A DNA stretch of 64,000 nt, from positions 2,232,001 to 2,296,000 of the forward strand of contig QPFY01000002.1 of the NCBI GenBank assembly GCA_003665825.1, read 5' to 3'. The notes below the pieces were generated by a model. It was not told the DNA's origin, ran no database searches, and saw only the letters and a program-made list of their open reading frames with translations. Made by a program: the position numbers and the translations under genes. Numbering within the stretch: position 1 is the stretch's first letter; each line of letters opens with the position of its first letter. This stretch comes from Microbotryum silenes-acaulis (lineage: Eukaryota; Basidiomycota; Microbotryomycetes; Microbotryales; Microbotryaceae). Of the stretch, positions 34,539 to 45,120 are shown piece after piece.

Positions 34539-37500
34539 ATGCCCCGATCAGGCGCCTCCACACCTCTTTCAACACCTTCGACCACTCGACAAAACACCTT
34601 CACCCAACCCAACAACGGAGGAACGGGACATTCCACACCGACCGAAACGACGTCATTACTCGATTCGGAAGAAGGTACCGTAAGAGCTTCGCGAAGAACT
34701 TATCGAGGTGAAGGGATCGGTGGTGGTGGTGGTGGACCGGTTACGTTCGAAGGGTTGGAGGATGAAGAGGATGGGAGTGATTTCCCTACTTTGCATGCTG
34801 GATTGTCGGGGAGGGAGGGTGGAGGAGGAGGGTATAGGACTAGCGCAGGCGGCAGTCACGGACAGGGCAGAACAGCGGGTAAGTTTTGCATGGATCATGT
34901 TGCGATGGATCGATGGGAGGGGGGAGCTGAGATTGTATCGGTCGGGGTGAAATAGCCTTCGCTACCTTACCGACCAAACTAGCTCGCTCCGCTTCGGTCG
35001 CGAGGAAAGTCGAACGACGAGAACGGCGCAAGACCCAATGGAAAGTCTGGAGCAACAGGGCGAGGTATTACGTTCCCGTGCGTGCACAACGACTCCAACT
35101 CCATCTTTGTTTTGGTGTGTGCCAAGGCTGAGGAGTAGACGGTACAGGTCTTGGCGTGGTTGCCCGATTATTCGTTCAAGACGTTCACCGGCGACGTGAC
35201 GGCAGCTTTTACGGTGAGCTACAGAGCTGCAGGATATCCTCGGCTTCTTCGAGAAGCAAGACAGCTGACCAATCTTACACGGGGGTACAGATGACTTCAT
35301 TGATAGTTCCTCAATCCATGTCGTACTCGAGTAATCTGGTCAACAGTGATCCGGTCAGGTGAGGTCGAACTTCCAGTCGCGCCTGAGGAGAGCGCGGCTG
35401 TGCTGACTTTCATGTGGGGGTGCATCGGAATTGTCCTTCTTACAGTGGGTTGTTGGGGGCTTCCATACCGCCCATGATATGTGAGTCGGTCCCATGATCA
35501 GATTTGTTATCATCTTTTCGACTAACACTCGCCATCCGCCAGACTCGGTCCTCGGCACCTGTCGACAATTATCGGTCGGACCCGAAGCGGCGCTGTCCTT
35601 GATCATGGGCGAATCGATTTCCAAGATCATCGACGCCGAGACGCACGCCCATGGTGGTATGAGTAATAGTGCAAAGATGCAGTTGACATTCACGATTACT
35701 TCGGTCATCGTCTTTCAGGCGGGCTTGATCACGTTTGCGTGAGTACTTGCGATGTGGAACGAAGTGGGAGGTGGTGTGCTGATGTTGGGCTTGTCTGTTG
35801 GTATGAATAGGCTGGGGATGCTGCGATTAGGGTTCATCGATGCGGTTCTTTCACGGGTGAGTATAGGGTTAATGTGAGTTTGACATTCAGCTAACTCGCA
35901 TCGATTCCGTCCTACTCAGGCCCTTCTCCGAGGCTTCATCACCGCCGTCGGGATCGTCATTTTCGTCGCGCAGCTCATACCCATTCTCGGCCTCGAGCGT
36001 CACACCAAACACGGAGCCGATACGCCGCTGTCCAAATTGATGCTTGTGATAAAGTACATGGACAAGGCGCACAAGTTGACGTTGATCGTCTCGTGCGTCG
36101 CGTTGCTCGTGCTTGTTTCGGCCAAGAGCTTCAAGGCAAGATTAGCGAAGCGGAGAGGGTATGGATTCTTGGCTTATGTGCCGGAGGTGTTGGTGGTGGT
36201 GATACTTTCGACGGGTCAGTTACTCGTATGGACCATATTTCGTCGCTAGACCTGTACTGACGCGCAGTCCGCATCCCAAAGTCTTCTCTGCTACTTTCGA
36301 CTGGCAAGCCAAAGGTCTCTCCGTACTCGGCAAAGTCTCGATTGGAGACGTTCGGATCCTCCTTCCTTTTAGCAGCATCTTGGCGCGCAAGTACTCGTCG
36401 CAATGCATCGGAACGGCCAGTGTGCTCGCCATACTCGGTTTCTTGGATTCGATCGTCGGTGCCAAGGACAGCGCGGCCAAGTTTGATTACCCTATTTCGT
36501 CAGTGCTAACCTCGGACAAAATTGTCTCTGGAAGTCGTCAAGCTTGTTAGCTGAAATTTTCGGCGAGTCTAAATGTTGTCAGACCCAATCGGGAACTCGT
36601 CGCCATCGGAGCCGCCAACCTCGTCGCTTCGTTCGTCTCCGGCGCTCTACCAGGATACGGAAGCATTACACGCAGCCGACTGGCCGGAGCGACGGGTGCG
36701 ACGACGCAGATGACCTCTTTGTTGACGGGTGTCTTTGTGCTACTCGTTTCGTTCTTCTTACTCGGGTTCTTGTACGCTTTGCCAAAGTGTATCTTGGCCG
36801 TCATCATTTGCGTCGTCGTCTTTTCGATCCTTGCGGAGGCTCCTCATGATGTCATGGTCAGTGTTTCCTACTCGGCGTCGTACCACTACTCTCTTGACAG
36901 GATGCTTACCCCAGCCTTGAACTTCGTTAACGCAGTTCTTCTGGCGCATGCGAGCCTGGGTCGACCTGAGCCTGATGGCTATGACGTTCTTCCTCTCCCT
37001 CTTCATCAGCGTCGAAATAGGCATCATAGTATCCGTCGCGTTCTCCATGCTCCTTTGCATCAAACACTCCTCCGCCATGCGTATCAAAATACTCGGTCGA
37101 GTACCCGGCACATCCTTTTACGAACCTTTGGAAGACGATGACGATGATGGACTTTTCCCGAGTGAAGAGATTCCCGGAATTTTGATCGTGAGGTTCAGAG
37201 ACGCGTCGTTGACGTTTGCGAATGCGGGGGCGTTGAAGGAGAGATTGAGGAGGTTGGAAAGGTACGGTCAGGGGAGGCATCATCCTTCCGAGACGCCGAG
37301 TAGGGCTGAGGCTTCGTGAGTTCCTCTCTTCCGTGGCTTTACATCAGGAAGGATTATGCATCGATCATCTCGGTTAAACCTAATGTACAGCGTCATCATA
37401 TTCCACCTCGTCGACGTCGAAGACATCGACGCTTCCGCCCTTCAACTCATCTACGAACTCGTCGAAGCCTACGTATCCCGATCCGTTCTCGTCTACTGGA

Positions 37501-37643
37501 CCCAAATACAACCCATACCTTTGGCAAGGTTGAGGAAGGCGGGCGTATTGGAAATGTCGGGTGGGGAAGCGCACGTACAACCGAATGTACAGATGGCGTT
37601 GCAGGTTTTGGAACAGAGCGTGATTAGTGCGCAGACGTTTTAG
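34539..37643 (+). CDS. SulP/SLC26-family anion (sulfate) transporter with STAS domain
   Basis: This is a multi-pass transporter of the SulP family. ATG 34539 opens a disordered acidic/Gly-rich N-terminus (about 110 residues). The membrane domain then runs over many exons: WLPDYSFKTFTGDVTAAFT, LIVPQSMSYSSNLVNSDPV, PPMIYSVLGTCRQLSVGPEA (the SulP signature region), RALLRGFITAVGIVIFVAQL, NRELVAIGAANLVASFVSGA and PGYGSITRSRLAGATGATTQ. Next come ALPKCILAVIICVVVFSIL and LSLMAMTFFLSLFISVEIG. The cytosolic STAS domain begins at IPGILIVRFRDASLTFANAG and includes VIIFHLVDVEDIDASALQLI after an intron, with the stop at 37641-37643. Domain order and length are complete. The membrane may be plasma membrane or vacuole; the ion is unproven, with sulfate or bicarbonate typical of the family. 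Confidence 0.86.
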
Positions 37644-37898
37644 GTGGGTTAGCCGCCCCCGGGGGGGGAGAATTTGGGGTTGGCAAGGGAATTCGTTCTC
37701 GCTCGTTCGTTCGGTTTAGAGGTTACTACTATAAGAGCTTTTGCAATAGAGGTTGGTTCGTTCAGGTTTTCGGCGTTGTTTCCCCCCCCCCCCCTTATGA
37801 TGCATTTGCAACTGATGGTCTAAAATGTCGGTACAAAGAAAACAAAACGAATTCAAAGTGGAAGAAAGTGAGAATCTATTGTACACTATCCCGAGCAT

Positions 37899-39081
37899 CT
37901 ACCAGAACACTTTCCCCTTCTGCATCTCGGGCCACTCGACCACTTCATGCAACTCGTTGAACATGGCCACACCGAGCGCGATGACCGTAGCGGCTTGAAA
38001 AGCCACTGCCGTCCAAAGGAGGTCGAAGCCATGGCGGAATTCGGGTTTCCAAGCCGTGATCGAACCTCCGAGAAGACCGGCTTCGAAGGCGGCGAGCATG
38101 TTCATACTAAAATCGATGGCGTTGCCTTGGCAGAGTAGGTGGAAACCTATGACGCTAGTGAGCGTGAGGACGAAAGCGGGCAGAACGAGGATGAAGACGA
38201 GAAGGAGGAGATGCTTGGCATGGTAGCGGTAGAATTTCTCGAGAAGCGCGGGGACCGTTTTGGTGTTTGGGAAGTAGGCGAGGATCCAAAAGGGGATGTA
38301 AACCAGCAAAGCGGCGGCGAGGAGGCAGAGCGCTGAGAGGAGGATCGCCGGCGTTTGTTGAGAGACGAAGATGAGCTTGAGGGCGGTGAAGGCTGGCATC
38401 GCGGGAGAAACGAGGAGGAGCGAGGGGATGTAGTCCGCTAGAATGTGTCTGTTTGTGCACACTCGTTCGGTCGTCCCGGGAGCAACGGCGCAAGAGGCTG
38501 TGAACGAACGTTTAGACCGGTCAGCTCGGTAGCTCCTAGCGCAGGGAGATCATATATTTCACCTCACCGAGCAAGCTATAATCCAGTCGGCCCGTCGTTC
38601 CTTCTCCAACTTGGACGATACTCAAATACGGGATCGAGCATTCGACCAGCGAGACGAGCAACAAAACCATTCCCAGGATGTGGAACAGGAGCGGGGAGGC
38701 GGCCCACCACATGGCCTCGATCCTCGGCCAAGGCCAATTCCGAGGATTCCAAGCCGAAGTCGATCTTGATCGTGCATCTTGCGAGGAAGCTAGTGTTGAA
38801 AGAGATATGACCTTGGGTGGAAGAGGTTCAAATGAGGTGGTGTATAAAGCCTCTTTATCCGGGATCGCTGCTCGTGTTCGAGGATCCGATTGCGTTGTGC
38901 TTGTCTGGTCGACGCTCGGCACGGCGCCAAAAGGAGCAGAGCCCATGCTGACCGGTTCTGTATGGACGAAGGCCGGGAACGAGCCGAGTTCGATCGATCG
39001 GTCCATGACGTTTGCAATCTGGTTTTGCATTTGCATTTGGTTTCTCGGCAAACTTGAAGAGCGTGGTAGAGGGAACGACAT
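37899..39081 (-). CDS. Hypothetical four-TM membrane protein
   Basis: Two exons are supported. Exon 1 starts at ATG 39081-39079 and ends at DYSLL (about 38550); a phase-1 intron rebuilds DYSLLADYIPSLLLVS in exon 2. There is a polar N-terminus of about 120 residues, then one hydrophobic segment (SPLLFHILGMVLLLVSLV), a loop, and three more segments (LLSALCLLAAALLVYIPFWI, HLLLLVFILVLPAFVLTLTS and LLWTAVAFQAATVIALGVAM). The one-plus-three arrangement resembles SUR7/PalI-type proteins, but I see no diagnostic motif, so this is only a topology comparison. The stop is at 37899-37901. Confidence 0.62.
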
Positions 39082-41180
39082 GGCCACAGTATGAACTGCA
39101 AAGGCGTGCAAGCGGGGGTGGGTGATGGTCGCCGAGACACAAAGGATCGGGCTGGCACAGGCGTCTTCGGAAGAGCTTGACGAAATTTGCTGCGACGCCG
39201 TATGAGTGCTCTGTCAGGCAGATACACCTGATGAAATCTCACAGATGAGTAAAATGGAGCAAAGAGTCCAAAGAACAAGTATGAGCAAGTCGTGTCTGGG
39301 AGGCACACAAAGACCTCTCAGGCCGAGAAAGCTGCCGAGCCGTTCGCGCCTTTGTCTTCGAGCGAGCGCGCCTTGTCGCCTTTGTTCTGCGGCACCGATC
39401 GTCTCTCCACTGCAAAGTTAAACTCGTCCGCTTTTCCATCGGAAATTGACTGTGGCATCTCGCTTCAATGAACTGCTCAATGAGTGAATGAAGAGGAGAT
39501 CACCTCCCTGCGATCTGTAAGAGCATGGGTAGGGCAGCTGTGTTTCTTGGGATCTGAATAGAGTTGTCCGACGCCGACTCCCGCTTTGGGCCTGGCTTGT
39601 GCGCGCAAGTTCTTCTTATTCTGAGTCAGACGTCGGTCGACGATGAAAGCTGTGATCCGATCGCCGACACTATGATTAGAGGCAGGTCCGTTAATTTTGA
39701 CACTTTGTGGAAAAGAAAAAAAGACATAAAAAACGTATTATTCATGGATCAGCATCTAGGACGCGCATGAGAAGCTCGCAAGCTCACTTGTTGGGCTGCA
39801 AATAGTCCGAGTTGAGTGGATGACGACTCAAGTGATTCGTACCGGTCATTCACCGATTTTAGGAATTTGAAAAACAAAAACAAAATCCAAAGAGAACGAG
39901 GGCGTTCCAGCGATGAATTGAATGAACCGCTGGATGTAGGCGCGGGAACAGGAGCCGATCATTACTACTAGTACCAAGGGCAGATCGAGCCTTTCATGGC
40001 AAGAAGGTCCCGCATGAGCTCGAGTCTTTTCATCACATTTGATGACAGCCTGGACTCTGAACCAGCGGCTTTGGAACGCCTCAGACGGCTAACAAGGAAC
40101 GTAGCAGAAGCCACGTGTTGCCCGCGGCGCGACAAGCGCATGGAGCTCTTTCTGAGCCCCCTACCTGTCTTGGTTTATGCCCAACGTCCGCACTTTTTCG
40201 GCCTTCGAATCAACACAGTGTATTTTGCCACGTCACCGCAAGACTCGCTCTCAATCGTTGATCCCATCCGATGCCGTTCAGCAAAGCCGATCGAGACGAT
40301 CTGGCGGGTTCAGCACGCCTGGGCGAGACACGTGAACTAACACATCTTGCACTTTAGGTCGACGAAGGCGCGGAGTTGGGCTGTTTTACAATGCTCACCA
40401 ATCTACATGAGCCATCGATCGAGCAAGACGGCCATCAATCGAGCATCACGAGCGCACTGACGTCAGGTTCCCGAGGTCCGCCGTCCACCGCCTTCCATCG
40501 CCGTCAACCGCCTACAACGCCACAAAGCATTCTTGAAGATGAGCAGGCCGAGAAAAGAAGCGAGTAGCGAAACTTGGAACACAGGCAGAATGAGACCTTC
40601 AGATAGGGCAAGTTCAGGAGTCGCCGATAAGGATCAGGTTAGAGCCGACGTTGGTCGACCGCGATCAGTGGACTACACGAACGAGTGCAGGTCAGTGGTA
40701 ACAACTCGACTCGAATACTAAGGATCGTCTCTGTGGTCTTCGTTGCTATGCTGACATCCAACATCTGCCATGGAATAGGAGCAGTTCGAGACCAGGAGTC
40801 GTCGCCCGACCGGTAGCGAGTTCGCCGTGCCGCTCGATCTCGTGTACTGAAACATCTATCGGTCACTTCGAGCTACCGTTCGCTTTGAGTTTCAATTGCC
40901 GAGCCCACCTGGTCCGTGTCGTCGCAGATCCGAACGGACGCCATTTCTCGAGTAGGCAGAGCAACCAACGAAGCCGATCCTTACCAAGAGTAACCGAACA
41001 TACCTTACACGCATCAGACGGCAAGAATGTCGAGTCTTGTGCTCCCTCGGCGATTGAGGACGAGATGTGCATTGGGACTGCACGAAATCGTGACCGATGC
41101 GACCACTAGGATCGGAACACAAGGAGGACGCAGATTGGCTCCAGGACCTGCCATCCAACGTGTCTTTACTTCCCGTTGCC

Positions 41181-41262
41181 CATAAACTCTTGTCATGTGG
41201 TCCACCAAGCACAAGTACTGGCCTGAGCTTATGCTTGGTGGACCGCATGACAAGACTTTATG
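41181..41262. repeat. Long hairpin: 35-bp inverted repeat with 12-nt loop
   Basis: The arm 41181-41215 (starting CATAAACTCTTGTCATG) is complementary to 41228-41262 with three mismatches. The loop is 12 nt. The sequence contains TGGTCCACCAAGC and its complement. It might be a fold-back remnant; no flanking duplication was noticed. Confidence 0.85.
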
Positions 41263-41807
41263 AACTCGGCTTGATCTTTGTCTTCCTCGCCATCGATCGG
41301 CAGCCTACCCCGCGCTTCTTCTATGGACATCCTCGGTATCTCGATGACTCATCGAACCTTCAATTGTACGTCAGAATGTGCTCTGACGGATACGAGCGCA
41401 AAGAAGTGGCACTCGGCAAGGGTAACTCGAGACTCGTTGGAAGCTCGGATTGGCCTCGCCAAACCTGCGATCTCGATTGCCCGGTGCCTTACTCTAGACA
41501 TTGGAACACCAATCACGGTGAGTTGTGCGCATAGTTTCTGTGAAAGGCATTTCTTATGATGCGAAGGCTATCCACACCTTCAAAGCCTGCTTTTTCCAAT
41601 GCTCTCGACACTGCTGTACGAGCCTTGAAAAGGCTTCCAAGTCAGGCCGCTGCGAGCGGGAGCGCCCGCCTGTTTCTCAAGCTTGAGCATTCCGTAGCTA
41701 CGTGTACCAGGTGTAGGCGTACTGGCTACACCGCGAAATACCAACTTCGGTTTGCAGCTTATGCGATAAGAGAGTCCTATGACCATGTACATCATGTGTT
41801 CGTCTTG

Positions 41808-41942
41808 CCTTCTTCCCTTCTTCTTTCCCTTATTTCCTGTTCCTTCCTTTCCTTTTTTTCCTTCTTCCTTTTCTTCTTCTTGTTTCTTGTTTGTTTCTTT
41901 TCTTTTCTTCTCTTTTCTTTTTCTTCTTCCTTTTTTTTTTCC
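41808..41942. repeat. Polypyrimidine (T/C) tract
   Basis: About 135 nt are almost wholly T and C, with few G or A residues. The antisense frame reads as a Lys/Glu/Arg string and is not taken as a gene. Confidence 0.85.
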
Positions 41943-42159
41943 GCTTCGCCGGCAAGTCCCTGGACATGGGTGGATAGCGGGGCAAGAAAAACAAAGAAAG
42001 GAACCAGTGTTACGATCACGAGAACAAGTCTGGGTCTTCGTTCCAATCGTTACCGAACTCTACCCGTTTCTACCTGATTGCCAGAGCATGGCATGCCAGA
42101 CCATGGACCTTCCCCTCGTTCCATCGTTGTGCCGGCTCCCTTCACCAAACAGTATGCAT

Positions 42160-42306
42160 ACATTCGTTCCATCGTCATTCCGGCTCAATTTACCAATCAG
42201 CATGCGCATACACGACGTGTTCCACGTCCCCTTACCTGAGCAAGTTTTCGATGGTGTGATTGAGAAGCTCGGTCTGTACATCCGCTTAAGGGTGAAAACA
42301 CGTTGA
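42160..42306 (+). mobile_element. Ty3/gypsy integrase C-terminal remnant
   Basis: The peptide FRLNLPISMRIHDVFHVPLP matches the end of chromoviral Ty3/gypsy polyproteins, where the integrase C-terminal part typically reads YRLxLPxxMRIHDVFHVSLL. It is followed by a stop at 42304-42306. Nothing else of the polyprotein is readable upstream, so this is a fragment. The basis is family knowledge of this short motif. Confidence 0.6.
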
Positions 42307-42375
42307 GGGATTTGTTATTACACAGTTCAGTTGTTTGAGGCATTGTGTCAGGAGTGGGTCCAAGCTTTACCACTA

Positions 42376-42887
<512 letters not shown>

Positions 42888-43208
42888 TACTGGTTCATGA
42901 CACATTGCCACAAGTCCGACGTGAAGACAGATCCCCGCTTTGAGACACTAGAAGCCCAGCTACCATTCGGTCAGCCTAGTTTTTTTGGGGGTTTTGTTTT
43001 TTTGCAGAACAAAGCCTTGCTTTGAGCTTGTGATAGTCAAGATGCCTACGAAAAAAGCGAGATTAAAAAGCGAGATTATGACTTAGACTATTCAATAACC
43101 CGGCTCCTGTGGATAACTCGACTCCTAGCTGCTCCGCTCGGCCCGCACCGCCCGCACCGAGGGCACACCTGTACGACAAACGTGACAAAGCTATACAGCG
43201 AGTATAGT

Positions 43209-44930
43209 TCAACCGAGTTGTCTGTCGAGCAAGGCTTGCCAGCCCTCCTCGCTTCGTTCAAGAACTTTGCGGCGGATTCGAGTGGCGAGACCCCTAATAT
43301 CTGCGTCCGTTTCAGGCCCAGGTGTCTTTTCGACCATCACCTTGTATAACGCCGCAAGTGCTTGATTTCGTTTGAACAAGTACCGTATGCGTCTCTTGAC
43401 GAGCTTATTGTGGCTGCCGTCGAGCCAAATTTTGCCACGTAAGATGCCCTCGGACTCCCAGGAATAAATGCCCTTGTCTTTCGCTTCGGCAAATCCGAAG
43501 GGTGGCCATCTGCTTCGGCTCTCAGCGTCGGGTGCATCCTGGTAGGTGCGGGCTACGACCGCAAGGAAGGTAAGCACGAGTCGTTCGGTTTCGGTGTAGA
43601 TGGTAGGACGGAGATTGCTTTTGATTTCCAACAGATCGTTCTCGGTCGCACCATCCGAGTCGGTAATGAGTTCGGAGGTCGAGGGCGGGCATCCATCGAA
43701 GCTGACGTTGCAAAAGTCCCAGAGTAGCACGCGCCCGTCGGAGTGGAGCAGCGTTCGTGGCGATAGCGCTCGATGGAAGTATCCTCGGTCGCCGCGCCAT
43801 ATCACGTCCTCTGCGGCGTCGCTGAAGACGTGGCAGAGCTGTCGTATCGTAGGTGGATGATCTGGGTCCACCAGTGTACGAAACGGCGTCGAGGTGGCCG
43901 GAATGGCCAAGCTCATAATCGCGAGGTCCTTGCGCGTGGCCATCTTCGGAGCTGCCGGTAACGCGTATCGCTCGTCTCCCTTGATCACCTTATAGTCAAT
44001 GGCGAGGGCATGTCGATCAAGGATGCCGGTAGAGCTCGCAATGCTTTCTTGGAGCAGTTTTTGGGTGAAGCGAAACTCCTTTGGAATCTGGTCCTCCTCC
44101 TGCTCCATGGGCCTCTGGTAGACCCATACCCGACGCTCATTGAGTGGAATAGGTTGATCACTCCCACGGCTTGAAGAAACGATGTCGACACCATTTTTGA
44201 AGATGTCAAGTTCGAGAATGGCGCAGTTGCCGCGGCCGGGGCGGGCAAGGATGACAGGTGCGCAGCAGTGTACGGGGCTGACCTCGAGGTTTGTCGGTTC
44301 TTGCCTTTGGACTTGAAGGGAAGCGACGAGCTCTTGGGTCCTGGTGCCGAGCGAACCCAAAGAGATTGTCTTCTCGACAAAGCCGGTTTGAGGCGAGTAG
44401 TCGTAGGTGTAAAGTTTCGAAAACCCCGCAGAGGATGGGTCGAGGTGGAGCAGGATGTGCACAATTGCCGCCATGTTGACAAAGTTGTTGGTCCAGCAGT
44501 CTTTGAGTTCAACGTAGTGAACGCCTTCGTGTTCCATGAGGATAACGGTCCCGACGTCGAGGTTGATAGCAAAACCAAGGCGGTAATCCCCTGTCGGAGA
44601 TTCGCGGAAGACCGCTTTGACGTTGCACAAGAGTTGGACGAGCTTGGAGTGCGGAGCGATGCCTTGGTTGATTGTCTTCGTGAGGTGTGCAACGGCTTTC
44701 AGGAGCGTCCATTCCATTGGGAGTACCACATCGGCGAACGACGGGTGCCGTGCGAGCAGCGCGAGGGCAACGAGGAACGCGTCCAGCTTCCGGTGGTCAG
44801 GTTTCGTGGGGGTAGTCCTCAACGGCTTGACAGAGGTAACGTCTGTTGGAATCAACGATGATCCCGAAATGATCAACAAAAGAAGAAGAACGGCTGGACC
44901 AGGAGTCGAACCTGGGTCGCTTCCATTCAT
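43209..44930 (-). CDS. FunK1-type kinase-like protein with degenerate catalytic motifs
   Basis: This long intact frame resembles the fungal FunK1 kinase family and the gene at 58.5-61.0 kb. Matching blocks are GYRLGFAINLDVGTVILMEH, ELKDCWTNNFVNMAAIVHIL, the substrate-like NGVDIVSSSRGS region and GYFHRALSPRTLLHSDGRVL followed by LLWDF. In FunK1 kinases the catalytic loop reads HRDxSxGNIL. Here the Asp is Ala and the Asn is Thr, and the metal motif is WDF-C, so catalysis is doubtful and it may be a pseudokinase. The stop is at 43209-43211. The start is uncertain: the only in-frame ATG before the conserved core (44930) lies inside a tRNA-like sequence, and the next one (MEWTLLK, 44717) cuts into conserved-looking residues, so an upstream exon may be missing. 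Confidence 0.6.
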   Translation of the reverse strand: MNGSDPGSTPGPAVLLLLLIISGSSLIPTDVTSVKPLRTTPTKPDHRKLDAFLVALALLARHPSFADVVLPMEWTLLKAVAHLTKTINQGIAPHSKLVQLLCNVKAVFRESPTGDYRLGFAINLDVGTVILMEHEGVHYVELKDCWTNNFVNMAAIVHILLHLDPSSAGFSKLYTYDYSPQTGFVEKTISLGSLGTRTQELVASLQVQRQEPTNLEVSPVHCCAPVILARPGRGNCAILELDIFKNGVDIVSSSRGSDQPIPLNERRVWVYQRPMEQEEDQIPKEFRFTQKLLQESIASSTGILDRHALAIDYKVIKGDERYALPAAPKMATRKDLAIMSLAIPATSTPFRTLVDPDHPPTIRQLCHVFSDAAEDVIWRGDRGYFHRALSPRTLLHSDGRVLLWDFCNVSFDGCPPSTSELITDSDGATENDLLEIKSNLRPTIYTETERLVLTFLAVVARTYQDAPDAESRSRWPPFGFAEAKDKGIYSWESEGILRGKIWLDGSHNKLVKRRIRYLFKRNQALAALYKVMVEKTPGPETDADIRGLATRIRRKVLERSEEGWQALLDRQLG

Positions 44931-44963
44931 TGGAAAAGCTTTGACCAACTAAGCTATCCGGCC
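44891..44963 (-). tRNA. tRNA-like sequence, 73 nt, abnormal anticodon loop
   Basis: On the minus strand there is a good A box (TAGCTTAGTTGG) and B box (GGTTCGACTCC). The D arm is GCTT/AAGC and the T arm is CCAGG/CCTGG around TTCGACT. The acceptor stem GGCCGGA/TCCAGCC has one mismatch, and a T-run follows. The anticodon stem TTTCC/GGAAG encloses AATGAAT, which has A instead of T at position 33; the nominal anticodon would be TGA, yet the long variable arm of a serine tRNA is absent. It is therefore probably a tRNA pseudogene or tRNA-derived sequence. It overlaps the putative start of the kinase-like frame. Confidence 0.6.
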
Positions 44964-45120
44964 CCTGATATCAGTGCAAGGTCTACTAACACCTTCAACA
45001 ACGTCCGAGAGCTTGAAGTGAAATCATCTTTCATCTTTCATCTTTCATCAATCGCACTACCCTACCTCTGCAAACGTCAATACATCGAATACATCAACTG
45101 CTACACCAGCTATCGGCCCG

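Larger units (their letters stand above)
39082..42159. other. Gene-poor, repeat-rich stretch
   Basis: No convincing gene is found. Short open frames (for example 39996-40340) lack homology I recognise. The stretch holds a 35-bp-armed hairpin at 41181-41262 and a pyrimidine tract of about 135 nt at 41808-41942. It leads into a Ty3/gypsy trace, so it is probably decayed transposon sequence. Confidence 0.5.

Noticed and set aside
41792..42046. Lys/Arg/Glu-rich minus-strand ORF and Phe/Ser-rich plus ORFs
   Set aside because: Translation of a polypyrimidine tract.
44268..44861. Plus-strand open frame of 197 codons
   Set aside because: Antisense to the FunK1-like kinase frame; no domain is recognisable.
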